Source: Caldilineaceae bacterium (GTDB taxonomy: Bacteria > Chloroflexota > Anaerolineae > Caldilineales > Caldilineaceae). Taken from it: a DNA stretch of 14,022 nt. The notes under the pieces are model-generated. The model did no database searches and was not told where the DNA came from. It was given only the letters and a program-made list of their open reading frames with translations. Shown here piece by piece: positions 7,559-13,922 of this stretch. Both the position numbers and the translations under genes were made by a program. The first letter of the stretch is position 1. Each line of letters starts with the position of its first letter. Where the stretch lies: NCBI GenBank assembly GCA_026645575.1, contig JAPKMW010000172.1, positions 1 through 14,022 of the forward strand, in the 5' to 3' direction.

Positions 7559-8011
7559 ATGGCTATTGAAAAACGCGAGGGTAATGTGAAAGATCCCTAC
7601 CGCGGTTATCGTTTTCGGGTGGAAATTGATGGCATTCAACGCGCCGGTTTTCGCGAATGTTCTGGGTTGGATTCAACCCAAGACCCGATTGAATATCGTG
7701 AGGGGACGGAGATCATGACCGTGCGCAAACTACCCGGTCTCACCAAATATTCTAACATTTCGCTCAAATGGGGTGTCACCGACAATGACAAGGATATTTG
7801 GGACTGGCGCAAGCAGGCTGCCGACGGCAAATTGGATAAACGCAAAAATGTCGCCATCATCCTGATTGACCAGAGCGGCGCCGACGCGATCCGTTGGAAT
7901 ATCCGGGAAGCCTGGCCCACCAAGTGGACCGGCCCTTCCTTCAATGCCACAGGCAATGAGGTGGCGATTGATACGCTGGAAATTGCCCATGAGGGGGTGG
8001 AACGACAATGA
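7559..8011 (+). CDS. Inner tube protein 1 (T4 gp19-like)
   Basis: Main inner-tube subunit, related to Pvc1/Afp1 and phage T4 gp19. The 150-residue length is normal for the family. Hallmarks in order are P-Y-R-G-Y-R-F-R-V-E-I-D-G (13-25), A-G-F-R-E-C-S-G-L (29-37), I-E-Y-R-E-G (44-49), K-L-P-G-L-T-K-Y (57-64), W-G-V-T, W-D-W-R and a late W-T-G-P-S-F-N-A-x-G-N-E-V-A-I-D segment. The ATG at 7559 follows AAGGAG at 7544-7549; an upstream in-frame start would overlap the sheath 2 gene and add no family sequence. Its TGA overlaps the start of the next gene in an ATGA arrangement, so the two are translationally coupled. With the sheaths it forms the core contractile module. Confidence 0.96.
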   Translation: MAIEKREGNVKDPYRGYRFRVEIDGIQRAGFRECSGLDSTQDPIEYREGTEIMTVRKLPGLTKYSNISLKWGVTDNDKDIWDWRKQAADGKLDKRKNVAIILIDQSGADAIRWNIREAWPTKWTGPSFNATGNEVAIDTLEIAHEGVERQ

Positions 8012-8379
8012 GCATGTTACAAACGCAATTTGAATTTCTGCTGCCGCATGGCTATGTGGATAAAGAAGGCAATCTCCATCGCGCCGGCCAGATGCGCATG
8101 GCGACCGCCTATGACGAGATTGCGCCGCTCAAAGATCCGCGCGTCCAGAGCAACCCCGGCTACCATGTCATCATCTTGCTTTCGCAGGTGGTCACCAAAC
8201 TGGGGGAGGTGGAATTTATTAACCCCAAGGTGATCGAAAATCTCTTTGCCGGCGACATGGCCTATTTACAGGGCCTGTATCAACGCATCAACCACAACGG
8301 GCACAACCATCTGGCGGTGACCTGCCCCGGTTGTGGCGAACAGTTCGAGGTGGCGGTTGAAGCGGCGGGGGAATCATAG
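8008..8379 (+). CDS. Tail or baseplate-hub assembly chaperone-like protein
   Basis: A 123-residue protein conserved next to tube genes in eCIS loci. It resembles the T4-type baseplate hub or tail assembly chaperones, a resemblance judged from memory of the family. Features: L-P-H-G-Y-V-D (12-18), H-R-A-G-Q-M-R-M-A-T-A-Y-D-E-I (24-38), P-L-K-D-P-R-V (40-46), a hydrophobic helix with L-L-S-Q-V-V-T-K-L-G (57-66) and a C-terminal C-P-G-C knuckle (106-109). With only one CxxC pair it would not hold zinc alone unless it dimerises. It starts in a four-base ATGA overlap with tube 1. Five G at 8367-8371, just before its TAG at 8377-8379, and the hairpin beginning at the stop codon suggest that some ribosomes may shift to the -1 frame and make a longer product containing the next ORF. 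A role in helping tube or hub assembly is inferred from position. Confidence 0.82.
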   Translation: MSMLQTQFEFLLPHGYVDKEGNLHRAGQMRMATAYDEIAPLKDPRVQSNPGYHVIILLSQVVTKLGEVEFINPKVIENLFAGDMAYLQGLYQRINHNGHNHLAVTCPGCGEQFEVAVEAAGES

Positions 8380-8416
8380 GCTACCCCTTAGAGCGGTTGT
8401 CTGAGGAGGTAGCCTA
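8367..8416 (+). promoter_or_regulatory. Candidate -1 frameshift or coupling element (G-run plus hairpin)
   Basis: Five consecutive G occupy 8367-8371. After a five-base gap a hairpin begins exactly at the chaperone stop codon: 8377-8385 (TAGGCTACC) pairs perfectly with 8408-8416 (GGTAGCCTA), and 8386-8388 can continue pairing with 8404-8406 after one bulged A. In the chaperone reading frame the GGG codon at 8368-8370 could re-pair with GGG at 8367-8369, moving ribosomes into the frame of the DUF6760-like ORF. The second codon of the slip window re-pairs poorly, so it is not an ideal heptamer. The hairpin also hides an AGGAGG at 8404-8409. Function is inferred. Confidence 0.5.
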
Positions 8417-8558
8417 CATCGCCTATCATTTCCACTGGCCCTATGATCAAGTCATGCAACTGGAACATCGCGAACGCCAACAGTGGGTGGGCGAAATCGC
8501 CAAAATCAACCAACGCATCAATGCCGAAAGCGAAGCGGAGAACGGACGATGGCAGTAG
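8376..8558 (+). CDS. DUF6760-like small eCIS protein, non-canonical start
   Basis: Small protein of about 60 residues with a body typical of the DUF6760 family of eCIS and phage-tail loci: Y-P-L-E-R-L-S-E-E-V-A-Y-I-A-Y-H-F-H-W, then L-E-H-R-E-R-Q-Q-W-V-G-E-I-A-K-I-N. Its molecular function is unknown. The frame is open from 8361 (after a TGA at 8358-8360) to TAG at 8556-8558. No ATG, GTG or TTG lies ahead of the conserved segment; the first is TTG at 8397, which would cut off Y-P-L-E-R. I set the start at ATA (8376-8378), which overlaps the chaperone TAG in an ATAG arrangement. The other explanation is a -1 frameshift from the chaperone gene, giving a fusion of about 183 residues. It overlaps the tube 2 start by ten bases. 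That the ORF is real is well supported; the start is not. Confidence 0.7.
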   Translation: MGYPLERLSEEVAYIAYHFHWPYDQVMQLEHRERQQWVGEIAKINQRINAESEAENGRWQ

Positions 8559-8980
8559 ATCGGGTCGATCCCTATCTGGGATTCAATTTCGTGGTGGAGA
8601 TCAAAGGGATGCAAGTGGCCGGTTTTACCGAGGTCTCCGGTCTACAGGTCGAGATCGAGGTGCAGGATTACCGGGAAGGCGGGCTAAACACCCATCTTCA
8701 CCGGCTGCCCGGCCCGGCGCGCTATCCCAACAACTTAGTGCTACGGCGCGGTCTGGCCAGCGATGACCTGTGGCGCTGGCATCAAGCAGTGGTGAAGGGG
8801 CAGATCGAGCGGCGCAACGGCTCGGTCATCCTGCGCGATAGCGGCGGCCAGGAGCGGTGGCGGTGGAATTTCGAGCAAGCCTATCCGGTACGCTGGAGTG
8901 GGCCGGAGTTGCGGGCGCAGACCGCCGAAGTGGCGGTTGAGGTGGTTGAATTAGTCCACCGTGGGATTAGCAAAGAATAG
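8549..8980 (+). CDS. Inner tube protein 2 / tube initiator (Pvc5-like, gp19 family)
   Basis: Second gp19-type tube protein, 143 residues, likely the ring that joins the main tube to the hub, as Pvc5/Afp5 do. It shares with tube 1 the order P-Y-L-G-F-N-F-V-V-E-I-K-G, A-G-F-T-E-V-S-G-L, Y-R-E-G-G, L-P-G-P-A-R-Y and the late Y-P-V-R-W-S-G-P-E-L…V-E-V-V-E-L-V-H-R-G end. It differs from the main tube in the R-R-G-L-A-S-D-D-L-W-R-W-H segment. The ATG at 8549 is preceded by GGAG at 8537-8540; the start lies inside the last codons of the DUF6760-like ORF. A longer upstream reading adds only sequence from the neighbour's shadow frame. Its position just before the Pvc6-slot and LysM genes fits an initiator or adaptor role. 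Confidence 0.93.
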   Translation: MAVDRVDPYLGFNFVVEIKGMQVAGFTEVSGLQVEIEVQDYREGGLNTHLHRLPGPARYPNNLVLRRGLASDDLWRWHQAVVKGQIERRNGSVILRDSGGQERWRWNFEQAYPVRWSGPELRAQTAEVAVEVVELVHRGISKE

Positions 8981-8981
8981 A

Positions 8982-9013
8982 ACAGAAGAAGAGTAGGACA
9001 GAAGAAGAGTAGG
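8982..9013 (+). repeat. 16-bp tandem repeat between tube 2 and the next gene
   Basis: The unit ACAGAAGAAGAGTAGG occurs twice head to tail (8982-8997 and 8998-9013), with a partial third copy starting at 9014. It fills the 46-bp gap before the ATG at 9027. Purine-rich, it provides several weak Shine-Dalgarno-like GTAGG or AAAGG words. Copy number could affect initiation of the next gene. Confidence 0.9.
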
Positions 9014-9026
9014 ACGGAAAAGGTCA

Positions 9027-11288
9027 ATGGCTGGGCAAGACCAGAACGATCGCCTAGAAGCAGCGCTTGTGCAGCGCTACCATACACCAGATCACTCAGG
9101 CTCAGGACAGGCGGGGCGGATAGCGCGTCGCTTTACGCAAACGCGACTACCTTTGCTCGCCCGGTTGCAGCGACTCACCCTGAATCGCACAACGATCGCC
9201 GGCGCCTGGGTAGCAATGCCATACCGCTTGTACACCCTTGCCCCAAGCGCCCGCTCACTTACGACGTCATCGGCATTGACGCCAACCTACGGGACAGGCG
9301 GTAGTCGGTTGCCAGCGCTGGGGGCGTCATTTGGCTTAATGCCCACGCCGGGGTCATTGCTACGCGCAACAACTCAACCAGCGCCTGGCACAGCAAGGCT
9401 TATGGCGCCCGCAACGTCGCAACCGGCAGCCGCGATCCAGCGACAGGCCGGCAGTCCGCCGGCGGTTTCCGGGCCGCCTTCCGTTGGCGTCCGGCAGCAG
9501 ATCCAACGTGCGTCCGCTGGCGAGCAACCTGATGATCAACAGGAGGAAACGGTAAACCGAAGCAACGTCCTCATGCGCGCCTTCACGCCTGTTATCACCG
9601 CCGCAGCAACCCATGCGGGCAACCGGCCGATGCAAGTGACAGCGCCACTGACCACAGCGTTGCATAACAATGCAACCACGGCGGCAAGCGGCGCACCCTC
9701 AATGGTTATGCCGACAGTCACGATAGCCCGTCGGGTGATTGCCGCCCCCGACGCGATGCCCCCTGTTATGCCGAGCGTCGGGGCGCCTTTTAGCAGCGTG
9801 ACACCAACGCGGCCAAGCGTGTCCAAAGCAGACCACGCGATAGCAGCGCCCATCGGATCATTACAGCACCAACCAGCGCACAGTCCGGCCCGGCCAATAG
9901 CGCCAAAAGCGGTGACAGCGCCCCCGGCGACCACACACGCAAAGCGTGCCCCCTTGTCGCCAGCGGTGCAAAGGGTGGCAACAACAACGGCGCTTCAGCC
10001 ATCAACGCAGCCGACTGCTCATGCCGCCTTGGTTCTGCGGCATACAATAAGCGGGGTGGCGCCTACGGCAGCAGCGACAGGAACGACCGCAGGAAACCGG
10101 TCAACCAGTGCTGTCCCTAGTGTACAAAGAGCTACAGCGCCGATGACAATGCCTGGCAGACAGACGCCCCTGTCGATGAACCGACAGCCGGCCGCCCCTG
10201 GTTTGCGGATGAACATGCAGACGATGGCGCTACCGCCTCGTCACCTCACCCTACCGGCGGCGGCACAGCGCGCCATTGCGTTGGGACAAACAGTCACGCA
10301 CCAACCGACGAGTTCTCCGCACCAACGCAACGTGCCGGCAATGCTCGATGGCGGCAGAGTGGCGCCACTGGCTGTGGCAGCGGCGCCAAGCAAACCGATC
10401 ATAGCGGCCCCAGTGGCGCCGTCACCGCACCAGCCCCCAATACCCCCAAGCAGCGGCGGCACGGCGACTTCTGTGCAACGCATAACGGCTGCCGGCAGTA
10501 TGCAACCGACGGTGGCGCAGCGCGCCGTTACATCAGGGCAACCAGTCACGCACCAGCCGACGAGTTCTCCGCACCAACGCAACGTGCCGGCAATGCTGGG
10601 CGGCGGCGCGGCGGGCGAAGCAGTGGGCGGGGTGTCACCACTGGTTGTGGCAGCGGCGCCGAGCAGGCTGATAATCACTGGCGCGGCGCCATCACCGTCT
10701 CAGCCCGCCATCACCCCGATCAGAGGCATTACAACAACTGCGGTGCAACGGATTACGGTTGATGGCAGCACGCCGCTGTCACCGCCGCTGAGACCGGATC
10801 GCCTACCGGTGGTCGCGCCGGCGCCGTGGCGTCCGCTGGCAGGTGCAATGGCAGTCGGTGCAACATCCTTGAGCCAACCAACAGCCTTCCCATCCTTGCC
10901 CATGCCGCCGGCCCAAGCCATGAACAGTTGGGGAGTGTCGGGGAATAGCCAGGCGCCTAACACCAACAATGGCATGACAGCCTTTCCCGCTGTTCAACGC
11001 AGCGGTAAGGGTGGCTATGGCGCCAATAGTACGACCAATACCGTCTGGCTTACCGCAGGGGCGCGGGGAGCAGTCCAACGCGCCGACCTGATAACGGCTG
11101 ACCGAGCGGCGGCGCCTACCGGGACAAGCGCCCCTGCCCCAGGCTTTGCTCCTACGGCAACAATGACGCCGGACGCGCAGTGGAATAACAGCAGCCATCA
11201 GACGCCGGATTTGGAACGGTTGGCGGATGAAGTCTATGCCATTTTGGAACGCCGTATCACCATCGAACGGGAAAGTCTGGGCTTATAG
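9027..11288 (+). CDS. Large Pro/Ala/Thr-rich disordered protein in the Pvc6 position
   Basis: A 753-residue protein between the tube initiator and the LysM hub gene, where PVC and Afp loci have the short Pvc6/Afp6. Most of it (about 60-720) is low complexity, dominated by Pro, Ala, Thr and Ser, and probably disordered. Residues 1-55 are basic and hydrophilic with L-V-Q-R and L-Q-R. A short tripeptide [V/I/L/A/H]-Q-R recurs at least fourteen times along the chain (for example 137, 159, 314, 366, 483, 573, 656 and 683). A segment of about 80 residues is duplicated (411-490 and 495-580). The last 28 residues are different in character: L-E-R-L-A-D-E-V-Y-A-I-L-E-R-R-I-T-I-E-R-E-S, an amphipathic charged helix that resembles a conserved eCIS C-terminal motif (from memory). 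There is no signal or membrane segment. Frame consistency and the clean end support a real gene. Function is unknown: docking, linker or cargo-loading roles are possible. Confidence 0.78.
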   Translation: MAGQDQNDRLEAALVQRYHTPDHSGSGQAGRIARRFTQTRLPLLARLQRLTLNRTTIAGAWVAMPYRLYTLAPSARSLTTSSALTPTYGTGGSRLPALGASFGLMPTPGSLLRATTQPAPGTARLMAPATSQPAAAIQRQAGSPPAVSGPPSVGVRQQIQRASAGEQPDDQQEETVNRSNVLMRAFTPVITAAATHAGNRPMQVTAPLTTALHNNATTAASGAPSMVMPTVTIARRVIAAPDAMPPVMPSVGAPFSSVTPTRPSVSKADHAIAAPIGSLQHQPAHSPARPIAPKAVTAPPATTHAKRAPLSPAVQRVATTTALQPSTQPTAHAALVLRHTISGVAPTAAATGTTAGNRSTSAVPSVQRATAPMTMPGRQTPLSMNRQPAAPGLRMNMQTMALPPRHLTLPAAAQRAIALGQTVTHQPTSSPHQRNVPAMLDGGRVAPLAVAAAPSKPIIAAPVAPSPHQPPIPPSSGGTATSVQRITAAGSMQPTVAQRAVTSGQPVTHQPTSSPHQRNVPAMLGGGAAGEAVGGVSPLVVAAAPSRLIITGAAPSPSQPAITPIRGITTTAVQRITVDGSTPLSPPLRPDRLPVVAPAPWRPLAGAMAVGATSLSQPTAFPSLPMPPAQAMNSWGVSGNSQAPNTNNGMTAFPAVQRSGKGGYGANSTTNTVWLTAGARGAVQRADLITADRAAAPTGTSAPAPGFAPTATMTPDAQWNNSSHQTPDLERLADEVYAILERRITIERESLGL
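10257..10496 (+). repeat. Internal direct repeat, copy 1
   Basis: Encodes residues 411-490 of the large disordered protein. It matches copy 2 at 10509-10766. The core 10291-10345 differs from 10543-10597 at one of 55 bases, while the rest is more diverged. The shared protein core is T-H-Q-P-T-S-S-P-H-Q-R-N-V-P-A-M-L, followed by A-A-A-P-S, a Pro-rich stretch and V-Q-R-I-T. Confidence 0.9.
10509..10766 (+). repeat. Internal direct repeat, copy 2
   Basis: Encodes residues 495-580 of the large disordered protein. It is the second copy of the segment at 10257-10496 and carries a Gly/Ala-rich insertion of about ten residues after the shared core. The near-identical core suggests recent duplication or gene conversion within the gene. 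Confidence 0.9.
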
Positions 11289-11304
11289 CAACTGAGGCAA
11301 GCGC

Positions 11305-11943
11305 ATGGAACTGGAAAAAGTCAAAATTAAACGTCATATCCCGCCGGGTGAGGAATTTTCGGTCCTTTTTAATCCGAGCAGTTATCGGCTCACGGCGGCC
11401 AACCAGTTTGTCGAGGTGGCGGTTCCCGGTTTACGGGCGCCGCTCATCCAGTTTGGCCGGGGCAATGTACGGACATTGAGTATGCAGTTCTTCTTCGATT
11501 CCTATGAAGAGCGGAAGGATGTCCGTGATTACACACGCAAGATCACCGATCTGTTGGAGACTGAGCGCGAATTACATGCGCCGCCAGTCTGCTTATTGAC
11601 CTGGGGGGGACCAACCTTTGTCGGCGTTTTGGAGCAGGCTAATACCAATTTTACCTTTTTCCTGCCGAGCGGTCGCCCGGTGCGGGCAACCATGGATGTG
11701 ACCTTTAAGGAATTTCCGGAAACAACGATCCTGGAGCAATTGAGCCGGCAAAGCTCCTCCCATTTTGAAAAGGAATATATTGTCTGCGCCCACGACACCC
11801 TGAGCAGTATTGCCGGTGAATTTCTTGGTGATCCGCGCGCCTGGCGCGCCATTGCCGACAAGAATGAGATTGAGAACCCCTTGGCGCTCTATGTTGGGCA
11901 GCCATTGATTATCCCGGCGACCGAAGGGCAACACGAAAGCTAG
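11305..11943 (+). CDS. LysM-domain hub/adaptor protein (Pvc7-like)
   Basis: A 212-residue protein matching Pvc7/Afp7 and the LysM-bearing T4 gp53-like adaptors, which link the central hub and tube to the baseplate. Residues 1-145 contain the family's phage-derived part: F-S-V-L-F-N-P-S-S-Y (18-27), then L-S-M-Q-F-F-F-D-S-Y-E (58-68) and L-L-T-W-G-G-P-T-F-V-G-V-L (97-109). A LysM domain follows at about 157-204, with Y-I-V…D-T-L-S-S-I-A at its start and a final V-G-Q-P-L-I-I-P. In this setting LysM probably serves as a structural part of the baseplate rather than a peptidoglycan anchor (known for the class). The ATG is preceded by TGAGG at 11293-11297. The next gene begins two bases after the stop. 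Confidence 0.93.
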   Translation: MELEKVKIKRHIPPGEEFSVLFNPSSYRLTAANQFVEVAVPGLRAPLIQFGRGNVRTLSMQFFFDSYEERKDVRDYTRKITDLLETERELHAPPVCLLTWGGPTFVGVLEQANTNFTFFLPSGRPVRATMDVTFKEFPETTILEQLSRQSSSHFEKEYIVCAHDTLSSIAGEFLGDPRAWRAIADKNEIENPLALYVGQPLIIPATEGQHES

Positions 11944-11945
11944 CT

Positions 11946-13040
11946 ATGAGCATCGATAATCGGCAATATTACGCGCCTGACTTTCTGATTACCAGCGGGA
12001 ATGTTAAGTTGCGTCACGGCGCCACCATTGAGGTCATTTCGCTCGCCGTTACGGAAACCTATGACAAAGCGGACTCTTTTACCTTTACCATCAGCGACCG
12101 TCACCCCGAGCGGGCGCGGTTTGCCGGCGGCCCGCAATTGCAGTGGCTGGACAGCCCTGTCTTTGCAGAAGGCCAGGAAGTGACCATCGAAATGGGCTAC
12201 GTTGATAACCGCACGATCAAGCTGGCCGGGGAGATCACCGCCGTGTCGCCGACCTTTCCAGAGAGCGGCGTGCCGACGTTGACGGTGCGCGGCTTCAGCT
12301 TCCTACAGCGGTTGCAGAACAAACATCGGCGGGAGCCTTTTGAGTCTACCACCGATAGCGGAATTGCTGAAGAGATCGCCAGGGAGATGCGCTTAACGCC
12401 GATTGTCGATGCGACTGCAGCGCGTCATGGCTTGTTTGCCCCTAACGATGCGTCGTACCACGAAATTCTGCTCAAACGGGCCAAGCGCATTGGCTATGAG
12501 GTCGCCGTGAAGGAACATACGCTCTACTTCCAAAAGCCGCGCTACCTTGTCCAATCCACACCGGCCTTTACACTGGAGTGGGGGCGTGATCTCATCAATT
12601 TTACGCCCAGCCTCAACACGAACAACATGGTGACGGAGGTGACGGTGCGTGGTTCACAGACATCCCAAGGGGGCGCCAAGACACCGCTGGTGGGCAAAGC
12701 TGTGGCCGGCAATGAGCGCATGAAGATGGGGGGCCAAACGGGGCCACAGATTGTCAAAGCAGGCGGGCGCGAAAAAAAGGTGTTGCTCGACGAACATGAT
12801 TTGGCCGATCAACAGGAGGCGAACGCCATTGCCCTGGCCCATCTGGAAAGTGCAGCATTGGAGTTTGTCAGTGGCCGGGGCGCCACCATCGGCAATCCTG
12901 CCTTACAGGCGCGCCGGGTGATCGCCTTGAAAGGGTTGGGGCAACGCTTTAGTGGCGTCTATTATGTTGTCTCTACCACCCACACCATCAGTGCAAGCGG
13001 GTATCGAACCGATTTTGAAGTCAAAAGGAATGGTCGATGA
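11946..13040 (+). CDS. Phage late control gpD-type tail hub protein
   Basis: Trimeric hub subunit of the gpD/gp27 class, 364 residues, equivalent to the N-terminal half of VgrG or Pvc8. The N-terminal region has Y-Y-A-P-D-F-L-I-T (residues 8-16), a D-S-F-T-F-T-I-S strand and G-Q-E-V-T-I-E-M-G-Y, typical of these beta-barrels. The middle has L-T-V-R-G-F-S-F-L-Q-R-L and the helical I-A-E-E-I-A-R-E segment. The G-Y-E-V-A-V-K-E-H-T-L-Y-F part is characteristic of gpD hubs, and Y-Y-V-V-S-T-T-H near the C-terminus is also common. It starts two bases after the LysM gene and overlaps the spike gene by four bases, which fits co-translation of two parts of one hub-spike complex. The ribosome binding site is weak, so re-initiation from the upstream stop is likely. 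Confidence 0.93.
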   Translation: MSIDNRQYYAPDFLITSGNVKLRHGATIEVISLAVTETYDKADSFTFTISDRHPERARFAGGPQLQWLDSPVFAEGQEVTIEMGYVDNRTIKLAGEITAVSPTFPESGVPTLTVRGFSFLQRLQNKHRREPFESTTDSGIAEEIAREMRLTPIVDATAARHGLFAPNDASYHEILLKRAKRIGYEVAVKEHTLYFQKPRYLVQSTPAFTLEWGRDLINFTPSLNTNNMVTEVTVRGSQTSQGGAKTPLVGKAVAGNERMKMGGQTGPQIVKAGGREKKVLLDEHDLADQQEANAIALAHLESAALEFVSGRGATIGNPALQARRVIALKGLGQRFSGVYYVVSTTHTISASGYRTDFEVKRNGR

Positions 13041-13846
13041 ATTTAGCAGAACATGTCGTCACCGCCTTGCGCCACCAGAAAGAGAGCGGGCGCAAAGAAT
13101 ATGGCATTGTGACCGGGATTGTGGTTGATATTAACGACCCGAAGCAACTGGGGCGAGTACGCGTCAATTTTCCTGATCTAGCCGATATAGAGACCGAGGG
13201 CGTGGCGATTGAAGCAGGTCAAAAACGGGCCACCAGTAACTGGGCGCGTATTGCCACCCTGATGGCCGGCAAGGAGCGCGGCAGCTATTTTATTCCCGAA
13301 GTCAACGATGAAGTGATTGTTGCCTTTGAACATGGCGATCTGAGCCGCCCGCTTATCATGGGCGCGCTCTGGAATAGTGAGGACAAGCCGCCGGTGCAGA
13401 TGGATGGTGAAGGCAAAAATGACATCCGTGCCTTCTATTCACGCCGCGGTCACAAAATCGTCCTCAATGATTCCAGCGATCAACCCTCCATCCGTATCGG
13501 CGACAAAGAGGATAAGAACACAATTTTCATTGATCTGGCAAAGGGAGCGATGCAGATCAAAGTGGAGGGCGATCTGACGATTGAGGCCGGCGGCCAGATC
13601 ACCATACAGGCGGGCAAGACGTTGACCATTGAGGCGCAAAATGATCTAACCCTGGCGACCAAGGCCAATCTCAAAGCAAAAGCCAATAGCGCATTGAACC
13701 TGGAGGCCAACAGCGCAGCCTCGCTCAAAGCCCAATCCAGCATTGCCATTGAAGCCAGCGGCCAAACCTCGGTCAAAGGCGCCACGGTCAGCGTCAACGG
13801 GAGTGGCATGGCTGAACTCAAGGGTGGCTTGGTCAAGATCAATTAA
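13037..13846 (+). CDS. Spike protein, gpV/VgrG C-terminal type
   Basis: Central spike that tips the inner tube, 269 residues. Residues about 20-115 form the OB-fold of gpV/gp5 (G-I-V-T-G-I-V-V-D-I-N-D-P…L-G-R-V-R-V-N-F-P, then W-A-R-I-A, F-I-P-E-V-N-D-E-V-I-V-A-F-E-H-G-D and P-L-I-M-G-A-L-W). From about 150 to the end is a beta-helix of short repeats (I-E-A, T-I-Q-A-G, L-K-A-K-A, L-N-L-E-A) typical of spike shafts. The protein stops without an added effector domain, so any toxin would be separate. It starts in a four-base ATGA overlap with the hub gene. In PVC, hub and spike are one protein; here they are two genes. A separate PAAR tip protein is expected but not in view. Confidence 0.95.
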   Translation: MNLAEHVVTALRHQKESGRKEYGIVTGIVVDINDPKQLGRVRVNFPDLADIETEGVAIEAGQKRATSNWARIATLMAGKERGSYFIPEVNDEVIVAFEHGDLSRPLIMGALWNSEDKPPVQMDGEGKNDIRAFYSRRGHKIVLNDSSDQPSIRIGDKEDKNTIFIDLAKGAMQIKVEGDLTIEAGGQITIQAGKTLTIEAQNDLTLATKANLKAKANSALNLEANSAASLKAQSSIAIEASGQTSVKGATVSVNGSGMAELKGGLVKIN

Positions 13847-13863
13847 TGGTCATTTGAGATAGC

Positions 13864-13922
13864 GCTCTTCGCGCGTCCGTGACTCGCAACCGGTCAGAGC
13901 GAGTCACGGACGCGCAGAGAGC
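13864..13922. terminator. Strong hairpin after the spike gene, possible terminator
   Basis: The inverted repeat 13871-13887 with 13899-13915 is perfect over 17 bp with an 11-base loop. Pairing continues outward at 13864-13868 with 13918-13922 after a two-base interruption. It begins 17 bases after the spike stop codon. A T-run (13934-13938) lies eleven bases past the stem rather than immediately after it, so it is not a textbook intrinsic terminator. It may end or reduce transcription, or protect the 3' end of the mRNA. Confidence 0.6.

Noticed and set aside
8443..8766. Alternative + strand frame across the DUF6760-like and tube 2 genes
   Set aside because: It has no family similarity and conflicts with two better-supported genes in other frames.
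9536..9934. Antisense Ala/Gly/Val-rich frames opposite the large disordered gene
   Set aside because: They arise from the biased composition of the Pro/Ala/Thr-rich coding strand; no start signal or motif supports them.
13037..13846. Effector domain fused to the spike
   Set aside because: The C-terminus is only short beta-helix repeats and ends soon after them, leaving no room for a toxin domain.
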